Of a stretch of DNA of 19,251 nt, positions 1-7,313 are shown in pieces. Numbering within the stretch: position 1 is the stretch's first letter; the number at the start of each line of letters is the position of its first letter. This DNA is from Lewinellaceae bacterium (GTDB lineage: Bacteria; Bacteroidota; Bacteroidia; Chitinophagales; Saprospiraceae). The notes beneath the pieces were generated by a model. That model searched no databases. It saw nothing but the letters and a program-made list of their open reading frames with translations, and was not told the origin of the DNA. The translations under genes and the position numbers were made by a program. Location: positions 1 through 19,251 of the forward strand of contig JACJYP010000025.1 of NCBI GenBank assembly GCA_020636045.1, in the 5' to 3' direction.

Positions 1-1
1 G

Positions 2-2521
2 AATCCGGTCGTCGTGTATAACAATGCCGGCACCTTCAACGTGACGCTCACGGTCAGCAATTCCGTAGGCTCCAATACGGCTACCCAGTCGGGCTACATT
101 ACCGTAAATCCGTCACCGGTAGCCGGTTTTACCAGTAGTATAAATGGACTGACCGCCACATTCACCAATACTTCTCAGAATGCTGTTTCCTACAACTGGG
201 ATTTTGGCGATGATACAAACAGCAACCAGGCAAATCCAACCCATACCTACGATGAAGACGGCTCCTATGTGGTCATATTGACGGCAACGAACCCCTGCGG
301 CTCGGTTACGTTTACGCAAACGGTGGTGATCGTAACGCCTCCGACAGCAGGATTTTCTGCTTCCCCGACCAGTGGTTGCGGTCCGCTGACGGTGCAGTTT
401 ACCAATGCATCTTCCCCGAATGCCACTTCGTGGAACTGGCAGTTCCCGGGCGGAACGCCCTCCAGTTCGACACAGCAGAACCCGTCGGTGACCTACAATA
501 CGGCCGGAACGTACACGGTCACGCTCACCGTCAGCAATGCCGCGGGCTCCAATACCGCCACACAAACCAACTACGTGACCGTAAACCCCGCCCCGACGGC
601 CGGGTTTAGCAGCAACGTGAACGGCGCAGTAGCCACTTTCACCAACAATTCCGCCAACGCGACGGGTTATGTTTGGGATTTTGGCGACAACTCAAACAGC
701 AACCTCGCGAATCCGACGCATACCTATGCCAACGACGGCACCTACACGGTTACGCTGACGGCAACGGGACCTTGCGGTACGGCTACCTTTACCCAAAACG
801 TGGTGATCATTACGGAGCCGACAGCCGGTTTTACGGCAAATACCACGACGGGTTGTGCGACCCTGAGCGTTCAGTTCCAGGATCTTTCTTCGGGCAATAC
901 AACGGAATGGCTCTGGACTTTCCCGGGCGGCAATCCGTCGAGTTCCACGCAGCAAAATCCCCTTGTGGAATACAACACACCGGGAGTGTATGACGTAACG
1001 CTGGTGGCCACTTCCCCGGGCGGCAGCAGCACCTACACCCAGCCCGGGTTCATTGTCGTACAGAGCCCTCCGACGGCCGGTTTCAGTGCCCAGGTCAACG
1101 GAGCCGTGGTGAACTTTACAAATGGCAGCGTAAATGCAACGTCCTACAGCTGGGAATTTGGCGACGGCAGCACGAGTTCGGCAGCCAATCCCATGCATAC
1201 CTATCTCACAGACGGCACTTACACGGTTATGCTGACGGCGACCAATAACTGCGGCTCGGTGACATTCACACAGGAAGTCACGATCGTTTTGCCGCCTACG
1301 GCCAACTTTACAGCAGATGTAACTTCGGGCTGTTCGCCGCTTACCGTACAATTCAGCAATCAGTCCAGCCCGAATGCTACCGGCTTTTCATGGACATTCG
1401 ACGGAGGAACGCCGACCGCTTCTACCGACGAAAATCCCGTCGTGATCTGGGAAAACGAAGGTGTATATTCAGTCATGCTAATTGCTTCCAATCCGGCGGG
1501 CAATGACACATCATTCATGACGATCACGGTGAATGGCTTGCCGACGGCGGGCTTCAGCAGCCAGACTGCCGGCCTTGCCGTGGTGCTGACCAACAATTCG
1601 GTCAATGCAACCAGTTATATGTGGGACTTCGGCGATAACGAGACCAGCATGGAAGTCAATCCCACCCACACGTATGCCAGCACCGGTACCTATACCGTTA
1701 CCCTGGTAGCGACCAACCCCTGCGGCTCGGTCGAGATCACGTCAACCGTCGAGATACAGGGCGCTGCCCCGCTGGCTGAATTCAAAGCCATAGAGGATAC
1801 GGGCTGCGCGCCCTTCTCAGTGAGTTTCTCCGATCTTTCGGCCGGCAATCCGAGTTCCTGGAAATGGTCGTTCCCGGGCGCCACTCCGGATACATCCGAT
1901 CTTCAGAATCCGACGGTACTCTACAATACAACCGGTGTCTATCCGGTTACCCTGATCGTTACGAACCTGTACGGCGAAGACACCCTGACCCTGACAGATA
2001 TGATCACGGTGCTCGATCTGCCGGTCACTGTTTTCAACTACGTGGAAGACCAGGGCACCGTGACCTTTACGAACCAGTCGAGCGGCGCTTTGTCCTACAT
2101 GTGGAATTTTGGCGACGGCAGCACGAGCGACGAAGCCAATCCGGTACATACCTACACGGAACCCGGCACGTACACCGTGGAGTTGACGGCGATCAATATC
2201 TGCGGCGCAAGCACCCTGCAGCAGACGCTGGTGATCACGGTGGTGAGCGCGAACGAACCCGCATGGCTCGACCGCTTCGCCCTGTATCCCAATCCGAATA
2301 CCGGCGCCTTTACCGTAGAAATGAGCGGCTTGCCGCATTCAGAAGTGGAGTTCATCCTCTTCGATGCATTGGGGCAGCAGGTAAAACGCGAAGTCGCTGA
2401 ATTCGGTACGGGCACACTGGTCCGCAACATGGACTACGGGCACCTGTCTCCAGCCATTTACCAGTTGCACATCCGCGCGGGTGGATATGTGAAAGTCGTT
2501 AAAGTTGCAGTGCAACGCTAA
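2..2521 (+). CDS. PKD-repeat protein with T9SS type A sorting domain (5' end outside window)
   Basis: The reading frame is open from the first bases, and the residues before the first internal Met already match the repeat, so the gene begins upstream. The visible ~839 residues hold one partial and nine complete PKD domains of about 75-85 residues, then a C-terminal sorting domain with the LYPNPNTGAF signature. PKD domains are Ig-like beta sandwiches common in surface and secreted proteins. Two repeat types alternate strictly: type A with W(D/E/N)FGD and an NPCG-like cysteine, type B with WxFPGG (or a variant) and a GC motif near its start. The sorting domain implies passage through the Sec system and then the type IX system to the cell surface or medium. 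No catalytic domain is visible in this part; one may lie upstream. An adhesin or structural role is an inference. Confidence 0.93.
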   Translation, partial: NPVVVYNNAGTFNVTLTVSNSVGSNTATQSGYITVNPSPVAGFTSSINGLTATFTNTSQNAVSYNWDFGDDTNSNQANPTHTYDEDGSYVVILTATNPCGSVTFTQTVVIVTPPTAGFSASPTSGCGPLTVQFTNASSPNATSWNWQFPGGTPSSSTQQNPSVTYNTAGTYTVTLTVSNAAGSNTATQTNYVTVNPAPTAGFSSNVNGAVATFTNNSANATGYVWDFGDNSNSNLANPTHTYANDGTYTVTLTATGPCGTATFTQNVVIITEPTAGFTANTTTGCATLSVQFQDLSSGNTTEWLWTFPGGNPSSSTQQNPLVEYNTPGVYDVTLVATSPGGSSTYTQPGFIVVQSPPTAGFSAQVNGAVVNFTNGSVNATSYSWEFGDGSTSSAANPMHTYLTDGTYTVMLTATNNCGSVTFTQEVTIVLPPTANFTADVTSGCSPLTVQFSNQSSPNATGFSWTFDGGTPTASTDENPVVIWENEGVYSVMLIASNPAGNDTSFMTITVNGLPTAGFSSQTAGLAVVLTNNSVNATSYMWDFGDNETSMEVNPTHTYASTGTYTVTLVATNPCGSVEITSTVEIQGAAPLAEFKAIEDTGCAPFSVSFSDLSAGNPSSWKWSFPGATPDTSDLQNPTVLYNTTGVYPVTLIVTNLYGEDTLTLTDMITVLDLPVTVFNYVEDQGTVTFTNQSSGALSYMWNFGDGSTSDEANPVHTYTEPGTYTVELTAINICGASTLQQTLVITVVSANEPAWLDRFALYPNPNTGAFTVEMSGLPHSEVEFILFDALGQQVKREVAEFGTGTLVRNMDYGHLSPAIYQLHIRAGGYVKVVKVAVQR

Positions 2522-2541
2522 TATTTAATTCGTTAAGATTG

Positions 2542-2580
2542 ACGCCGGTTGCCTTCTGAGTAAGACAACCGGCGTTTTTT
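2542..2580 (+). terminator. Rho-independent terminator after the PKD protein
   Basis: A perfect 10-bp stem (2542-2551 with 2566-2575) with a 14-base loop runs into a T tract at 2575-2580. It starts 20 bases after the stop codon and separates this gene from the DUF1573 gene. Confidence 0.85.
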
Positions 2581-2649
2581 AATATGCCGCCCCGGTCCGC
2601 CTCCAAAATTGGCTTGGTGTTTGACTTTACCTGTAAAAAACGCATCAAC

Positions 2650-3081
2650 ATGAAAAACACAATTCGTCCAATCCTGCTTGCCCTGGCACTGTTTTCCGCA
2701 TCCGGCCTGTTTGCCCAGAAACTCAAAGCGGAAGATTCATCGCAAAATGCCGGCAAAGTGGAGTGGATGATCCGGCAGGTTGACATGGGGAGTGTGCCGT
2801 TCGGCGTTCCCGCAACCGCTGAATTTCAGATAAAGAATGTGAGCACTGAAAACCTGATGATCCTCGACGTGCGCAGCGGATGCCATTGCACTTCGGTAGA
2901 ATGGCTGCGAGAGCCGATCGCCCCGGGTAAAAGCACCACCGTCAGGGCTACTTACGACGCGCAAAAGGAAGGCGACTTTTACCGGATCATTACCGTGAGC
3001 ACCAATTTCGACCCCGCGCAAGCTGTACCGCTTGCGATCGTAGGAAAAGTGCAGAAGCGCGAATCGACTGCGCAAAACTGA
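2650..3081 (+). CDS. DUF1573 domain protein, secreted
   Basis: The 143-residue protein opens with a clear signal peptide (MKNTIRP, a hydrophobic stretch, then SGLFAQ with cleavage likely after Ala). The mature part matches DUF1573, an Ig-like fold frequent in Bacteroidota envelope proteins: the 'MGSVPFGVPATAEFQIKN' strand, then SGCHCTSVEW with the characteristic close cysteine pair, then an APGKSTTVRATYD segment. I chose the ATG at 2650 because the signal peptide begins there; in-frame codons back to 2584 would add residues that look like nothing. Its molecular role is unknown; periplasmic or surface location is expected. The frame ends 16 bases before the stop of the opposing ATPase remnant. 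Confidence 0.88.
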   Translation: MKNTIRPILLALALFSASGLFAQKLKAEDSSQNAGKVEWMIRQVDMGSVPFGVPATAEFQIKNVSTENLMILDVRSGCHCTSVEWLREPIAPGKSTTVRATYDAQKEGDFYRIITVSTNFDPAQAVPLAIVGKVQKRESTAQN

Positions 3082-3097
3082 AAGAGTTGTCCGGTTT

Positions 3098-3304
3098 TCA
3101 CCATTCGAATTTTTTGAAAAACAGCTTTTTCATTTGTTCCACTAATATTCCGTAGAGCACGGCAATACCAATCATACCAGCTAATAAAGATAAAGGTAGG
3201 GGCTTAAATCCGATGATCGCTCCTGCTGAAAGGTAAGGAATGGTCGGTATGGCCAGCGCAAGCAATAGGCTTGTACCCAGCAAAAAACGGCCGGGCCTGC
3301 TGTG
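3098..3304 (-). pseudogene. C-terminal remnant of an MgtA-like P-type ATPase
   Basis: Reading the minus strand, about 68 codons ending in a TGA at 3098-3100 give a hydrophobic segment with the layout of the last transmembrane helices of magnesium-type P-type ATPases (P3B). It starts HSRPGRFLLG, includes FKPLPLSLLAG (the family has VPLPLSYFP-like sequence) and ends LVEQMKKLFFKKFEW, like the TQLVK..FIRRFGW tail of MgtA. Everything upstream is missing: no phosphorylation DKTGT motif, nucleotide-binding domain or earlier helices occur in the window. Beyond about 3304 the same frame continues but no longer resembles the family. This is therefore a 3' fragment left by a deletion or rearrangement. 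The family call rests on memory of the tail motif, so a different P-type subfamily is possible. Confidence 0.68.
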
Positions 3305-3308
3305 CAAG

Positions 3309-3395
3309 GCAGGGCCTCTGCTCGCCTTGTTCTTATTTCCGGTGATCTTATCTACGGTGGGTCCCGACTGGCACCCGCGGAAGGCGGAGCCATGA
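3309..3395 (+). other. Possible displaced membrane-anchor coding segment of the phosphatase gene
   Basis: In the frame with stop codon 3393-3395, the bases encode a strongly hydrophobic stretch (AGPLLALFLFPVILSTVG) followed by PDWHPRKAEP. That is the usual arrangement at the N-terminus of membrane-anchored or exported endonuclease/exonuclease/phosphatase family proteins. The catalytic domain downstream is in another frame, which opens after a stop at 3343. One indel between about 3346 and 3395 would join them. The only ATG in this frame (3249) lies inside the antisense ATPase remnant. The interpretation is inferred. Confidence 0.38.
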
Positions 3396-3438
3396 CAGTC
3401 GGACAAAGGGCGACACGGCACCCATCGCCGATAGCGTT

Positions 3439-4362
3439 TTGAGTTTTGTGACCTGGAATATCGGTTTTGGAGGCCTGGGCGCCGAGTCCGATTTCTTTTA
3501 CGACGACGAGGGTATGTGGTATTCGGGCAGCAGCATGACCCGCTGTCCGCGTCCGCTTGTGGAGAAAAACCTGAAGGGGGTAGAGGGTTTTCTGAAAAGC
3601 GAGGGCGCCGATTTTTTCCTGCTACAGGAAGTCGACGAAGATTCCGACCGGAGTCACCGGATACCGGAATGCAAAATGTTCGAAAGCGCCTTGCCTGATT
3701 TTGCGACAACCTACGCACAGAATTATTGCTGCGACCGGGTGCCGATCCCCCTGCTCGAGCCCTGGAACGCATACGGAAGGGTGCGCTCCGGCATTATGAC
3801 CATGTCGCGATACCGGCCGGAGGAGGCGATCCGCCACCAGTTGCCGGGAAAATACCCGATGCCGGACCGCATTTTTCAACTGGACCGCTGCGCTGCGCTG
3901 CACCGGTACGCCACCGCAGGGGGCAAAGACCTTGTCGTGATCAATCTACACAACTCGGCGTACGACCCGGGCGATCGGATCAAGGCCGTTCAGTTACCTT
4001 ACCTGCGGGACCTCGCCGTATCCGAATACGAAAAGGGGAATTACGTGATCCTCGGCGGCGACTGGAATCAGTGCCCGCCGTATTTCAAATTCGACGCGTT
4101 CATGCCCGGAAAAACGCAGGGTTATCAACAGGGCAATATTCCACCCGACTTTTTTCCGGAAGGCTGGACCTTTGCCTACGACCCCACTACGCCGAGCAAC
4201 CGGAAAGCGCGCGACCCCTACAGAAAGGGCATCACCTTCGAAACACTGATCGACTATTTTCTCGTTTCCCCCAATGTCAAAGTCAAAAAAGTGAAGGGGA
4301 TCGCCCAGGGATTTCAGTACTCCGACCACCAGCCCGTCTGGATGGAAGTGGAGCTCCGGTAG
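3439..4362 (+). CDS. Endonuclease/exonuclease/phosphatase family protein, start disrupted
   Basis: The ~307-residue core has every hallmark of the metal-dependent EEP fold (DNase I, exonuclease III and phosphodiesterase relatives): TWNIG with Asn7, LLQEVD with Glu64, GGDWN with Asp208 and Asn210, and SDHQPV with Asp296 and His297. The catalytic residues are intact. Coordinates begin at a TTG, but SFVTWNIG already forms the first core strand, so no room is left for a normal N-terminus. The same frame runs back to a stop at 3343 with no ATG, and DTAPIADSV just upstream of the TTG looks like genuine sequence. A hydrophobic leader sits in another frame upstream, next to a truncated ATPase gene. 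The protein may be made without its anchor, or the gene may be decaying. Its substrate cannot be told from sequence. Confidence 0.8.
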   Translation: MSFVTWNIGFGGLGAESDFFYDDEGMWYSGSSMTRCPRPLVEKNLKGVEGFLKSEGADFFLLQEVDEDSDRSHRIPECKMFESALPDFATTYAQNYCCDRVPIPLLEPWNAYGRVRSGIMTMSRYRPEEAIRHQLPGKYPMPDRIFQLDRCAALHRYATAGGKDLVVINLHNSAYDPGDRIKAVQLPYLRDLAVSEYEKGNYVILGGDWNQCPPYFKFDAFMPGKTQGYQQGNIPPDFFPEGWTFAYDPTTPSNRKARDPYRKGITFETLIDYFLVSPNVKVKKVKGIAQGFQYSDHQPVWMEVELR

Positions 4363-4384
4363 CATCTATTTCCGCCGGGTGCCC

Positions 4385-4392
4385 TACCTTTG
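4385..4392 (+). promoter_or_regulatory. Candidate -7 element upstream of purH
   Basis: TACCTTTG fits the Bacteroidota -7 consensus TAnnTTTG exactly. It lies in the 143-base gap between the phosphatase gene and purH, 113 bases before the purH ATG. No good TTG -33 element stands at the usual distance, so the call is tentative. The rest of the gap holds no other feature I can support. Confidence 0.42.
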
Positions 4393-4505
4393 CGGCTTCA
4401 AAAACATACTGCTTGCAAAACACTGCTTTTGACGGCTTGCTTTGCAACATTCAGACAACAAACACCCGGAGGCAGCACGCCTGCCCCGGCCACCTTACAA
4501 AACAC

Positions 4506-6023
4506 ATGCAAATACGCTCGGCCCTTATTTCCGTTTACTCAAAAGACGGTCTCGAACCCATTATTCGCCGCCTCTACGAATTGGGCGTGCAGTTGTTCAG
4601 CACCGGAGGCACCCAAACCTATATCCAGAAACTCGGCATCCCGGTGACCCCGGTGGAGTCATTGACCGGCTACCCGAGTATTCTCGACGGGCGTGTAAAA
4701 ACGCTGCACCCTGCCGTGTTCGGCGGGTTGCTGGCGCGGCGGGAACCCGAACATCTGAACCAGTTGCAGGAATACAACATCCCCGAGATCGATTGTGTGA
4801 TCGTCGATCTGTATCCGTTCGAAGAGACCGTAGCCGCTACCAACAACCCGGAGGAGATCATCGAAAAGATCGATATCGGCGGGGTCTCGCTGATCAGGGC
4901 AGCCGCCAAGAACTGGAAAGACGTAGTCGTGGTGGCGAGCAAGGACGAATACAAACTGTTTTTCGATCTGCTGAACGACCAGCAGGGCGAATTTTCGGCA
5001 TACAACCGCCGCGAGTTTGCGCGCAGGGCCTTTAAAGTCAGTTCCAACTACGACATCGCCATTTTTAACTGGTTCAACGAGGGTACGGCCGATATCTCTT
5101 TCAAGTACTCCATTCACCGCTCCGACATCCTTCGCTACGGCGAGAATCCGCACCAGAACGGCGTGTTTTTCGGCGACTTCGAGAAGGTGTTCGACAAGTT
5201 GAACGGCAAGGCCATTTCATACAACAATCTGGTGGATATCGATGCCGCGGTGCAGCTCATGCGCGAATTTCAGTTGGGCAAACCCGCATTCGCCATCCTC
5301 AAACACACCAACGCCTGTGGCGTGGCCAGGCGGCACACCGTGCTGGAAGCCTGGCAAGCGGCGCTTGCCTGCGATACCACCTCGGCTTTCGGCGGTATTT
5401 TCATCACGAATACCAAAGTAGACCTTGCCACCGCTCAGGAGATCAACAAACTTTTTTACGAGGTGCTGATCGCGCCCGACTTCGAGCCGGATGCGCTGGC
5501 GCTGCTGAGCAAAAAAGAACAACGCATCTTGCTGAAGATCAAAAGTTTCGATGTGGCGAAGCGCTCTTTCCGCAGCCTGTTGAACGGCGTGGTGGAACAG
5601 GACACCGATCTGAAAACAGAAACCGAGGCCGATCTCAAAACCGTCACCGAACGGGCGCCAACACCAAAAGAGGTCGGCGAGTTGCTGTTCGCCATCAAAT
5701 GTTGCAAGCACCTGAAATCCAACGCCATCGCGCTGATCAAAGAGCGGCAGTTGATCGGCATGGGCTGCGGGCAGCCGAGCCGCGTGGACGCGTTGAAGCA
5801 GGCCATTGCAAAGGCAAAATCGTTCGGCTTCGACCTGAACGGCGCAGTGATGGCATCCGATGCGTTTTTCCCTTTTCCCGACTGTGTGGAAATCGCCCAC
5901 GAAGCCGGCATCACGGCAGTGATCCAGCCGGGCGGTTCGGTAAAGGACCAGGATTCGATAGACGCTTGTAACCGGAACAATATGGCGATGGTGATGACCG
6001 GATTCCGCCACTTCCGGCATTGA
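4506..6023 (+). CDS. purH: Bifunctional AICAR formyltransferase / IMP cyclohydrolase
   Basis: PurH carries out the last two steps of de novo purine synthesis in the cytoplasm: formylation of AICAR using 10-formyl-tetrahydrofolate, then ring closure to IMP. The 505 residues equal the usual family length. The N-terminal MGS-like cyclohydrolase domain shows LISVYSKDGL, FSTGGTQTYI and LDGRVKTLHPAVFGG. The C-terminal transformylase domain shows RYGENPHQ (about residues 210-217) and KHTNACG (266-272) with the catalytic Lys-His pair, then GCGQPSRVDA, ASDAFFPF and IQPGGSVKDQD. The ATG at 4506 opens the conserved IRSALISVYSK segment; the open frame further upstream does not resemble PurH. A short degenerate repeat (TDLKTETEADLKTVTE) interrupts the domain near residue 365. 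nth follows after 6 bases. Confidence 0.97.
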   Translation: MQIRSALISVYSKDGLEPIIRRLYELGVQLFSTGGTQTYIQKLGIPVTPVESLTGYPSILDGRVKTLHPAVFGGLLARREPEHLNQLQEYNIPEIDCVIVDLYPFEETVAATNNPEEIIEKIDIGGVSLIRAAAKNWKDVVVVASKDEYKLFFDLLNDQQGEFSAYNRREFARRAFKVSSNYDIAIFNWFNEGTADISFKYSIHRSDILRYGENPHQNGVFFGDFEKVFDKLNGKAISYNNLVDIDAAVQLMREFQLGKPAFAILKHTNACGVARRHTVLEAWQAALACDTTSAFGGIFITNTKVDLATAQEINKLFYEVLIAPDFEPDALALLSKKEQRILLKIKSFDVAKRSFRSLLNGVVEQDTDLKTETEADLKTVTERAPTPKEVGELLFAIKCCKHLKSNAIALIKERQLIGMGCGQPSRVDALKQAIAKAKSFGFDLNGAVMASDAFFPFPDCVEIAHEAGITAVIQPGGSVKDQDSIDACNRNNMAMVMTGFRHFRH

Positions 6024-6029
6024 TCACTT

Positions 6030-6683
6030 ATGGCAAAGAAGGAGCAACAAAAAAAGATTTCTGCCCGCATGCGCGAAAAAGCGGAAGACATTCAGCGCAT
6101 CCTCGACGATCTATATCCGGAAACGCCCATACCGCTTCGTCATGAGGATGCCTACACGCTGCTGGTTGCGGTCGTGCTTTCCGCGCAGTGCACCGACGAG
6201 CGGGTGAATCAGATCACGCCGTTGTTGTATAAGCGGGCCGACAATCCGGCCGATATGGCAAAGGTGCCGGTCGACGAGATCCGCGAGATCATCAAACCTT
6301 GCGGCCTCTCGCCTTCCAAATCGAAGGCGATCAGTGAATTGTCGAAGATCATCATCGAAAAGCACGGCGGGCAGGTGCCGGAAAGTTTTGAAGAACTGGA
6401 AGCCCTGCCGGGCGTCGGCCATAAAACCGCATCGGTGGTGATGTCGCAGGCCTTTGGCCATCCCGCTTTTCCCGTGGACACCCACATCCACCGGCTGGCA
6501 GCGCGATGGGGCCTGAGTTCCGGCAAAAACGTGGAGCAAACAGAGCGCGATCTGAAAGCGATATTCCCGGAAGCGAGCTGGAACAAGCTGCATTTGCAGA
6601 TCATTTATTTCGGCCGGCAATATTGCCCGGCGCGAGGCCATAAGCCCGAAGAATGCCCCATATGCTCGAAGTACGGCGTTTGA
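6030..6683 (+). CDS. nth: Endonuclease III (DNA glycosylase/AP lyase)
   Basis: This bifunctional base-excision repair enzyme removes oxidised pyrimidines and cleaves at the abasic site. The 217 residues include the helix-hairpin-helix motif LPGVGHKTA with the catalytic Lys132, and FPVDTHIHRLA with the catalytic Asp150. The C-terminal cluster region is unusual. Classical Nth has C-x6-C-x2-C-x5-C; here the order is YCPARGHKPEECPIC followed by SKYGV and the stop. This gives Cys199, Cys209 and Cys212 with a nine-residue first spacing and no fourth cysteine. The start lies 6 bases after the purH stop, so the two genes are probably co-transcribed. Its 3' end faces the convergent coiled-coil gene across 26 bases. 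Confidence 0.95.
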   Translation: MAKKEQQKKISARMREKAEDIQRILDDLYPETPIPLRHEDAYTLLVAVVLSAQCTDERVNQITPLLYKRADNPADMAKVPVDEIREIIKPCGLSPSKSKAISELSKIIIEKHGGQVPESFEELEALPGVGHKTASVVMSQAFGHPAFPVDTHIHRLAARWGLSSGKNVEQTERDLKAIFPEASWNKLHLQIIYFGRQYCPARGHKPEECPICSKYGV

Positions 6684-6709
6684 CAGCGCTTGAACAGGCA
6701 GGTAGTGTG

Positions 6710-7216
6710 TTACTTGCAGCGGTTTCTGGCGGCTTCCACGAGGTTTTTGGCAAATTCGATCTCGTTGGCGATCGGACGATATTCGGGCCGGTCCATATTT
6801 TGCTGCATCGAGCGTTCCACATCGTGGAAACGCCCCTGACTGATCGCCAGTTCGTAATCGAACAGGTGTTCGCGTTCGAATTGCCTGAAAGCGACGACAT
6901 GCGGGTTCTTGGGCTTTAACTTCAGATACACAAAACACAACACCAGGGCCACCAAAAAGCCGGTACATCCGGAAATCATCATGGCCTTGAAACCAAATCC
7001 GCCTTTCTGCAGTCTAAGGGTTTCGTAATCCTGAAAGAGCTGGTGCTTTTCACCGAGCAGTTCTTTGTTCCGGTCGTATAGCGCAGACCATTCTTGTTCA
7101 TATTTTTGGGCTTTGTTTTCGGCTTCTGTCAGAGACTTTTGAAGCGCTTCTATCTGCTGCGCGCGCTCCTCAAGCATCTGTTCCAGATTGTCGTGATCGG
7201 TCGGGCCTGATTTCAT
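6710..7216 (-). CDS. Coiled-coil membrane protein of unknown function
   Basis: I do not recognise this 168-residue protein. About residues 9-70 form a charged, Glu/Gln/Lys-rich heptad-like stretch (LEQMLEERAQQIEALQKSL and onward), a likely coiled coil. One transmembrane helix follows at about 77-99 (MMISGCTGFLVALVLCFVYL), then a soluble tail of about 70 residues rich in aromatic and charged residues (AFRQFEREHLFDYELAISQGRF). With one helix and no signal peptide it is likely anchored in the inner membrane. I chose the ATG at 7216 because the residues that would precede it back to 7342 overlap the divergent bshB1 start. A minus-strand TACTTTTG at 7302-7295 fits the -7 consensus and would give a leader of about 75 bases. 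A scaffold or septum-related role would be speculation. Confidence 0.75.
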   Translation of the reverse strand: MKSGPTDHDNLEQMLEERAQQIEALQKSLTEAENKAQKYEQEWSALYDRNKELLGEKHQLFQDYETLRLQKGGFGFKAMMISGCTGFLVALVLCFVYLKLKPKNPHVVAFRQFEREHLFDYELAISQGRFHDVERSMQQNMDRPEYRPIANEIEFAKNLVEAARNRCK

Positions 7217-7313
7217 TTTTAGTTGTTTTTGCGTTACCGGCGCCGGTACAGAAACGGGCGAACCGAATTTGTTGCGTATTTCTGTCCCGGCACTCAAAAG
7301 TAAGTTCAAACAG

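Noticed and set aside
2..2270. Periodic DNA repeats that might be a CRISPR array
   Set aside because: The period is about 230-480 bases, the copies are diverged, and the repeats are codon-level PKD domains in one open frame.
3726..4505. Long in-frame 5' extension of purH
   Set aside because: The extension is antisense-free but lies over the phosphatase coding frame, is Arg/Pro-rich like an off-frame translation, and PurH homology starts at the 4506 ATG.
5217..6020. 267-codon minus-strand open frame inside purH
   Set aside because: It is a shadow of a well-supported gene, with no recognisable domain and a composition typical of antisense frames.
6111..6968. 285-codon minus-strand open frame across nth
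   Set aside because: It overlaps nth fully on the opposite strand and shows no family signature.
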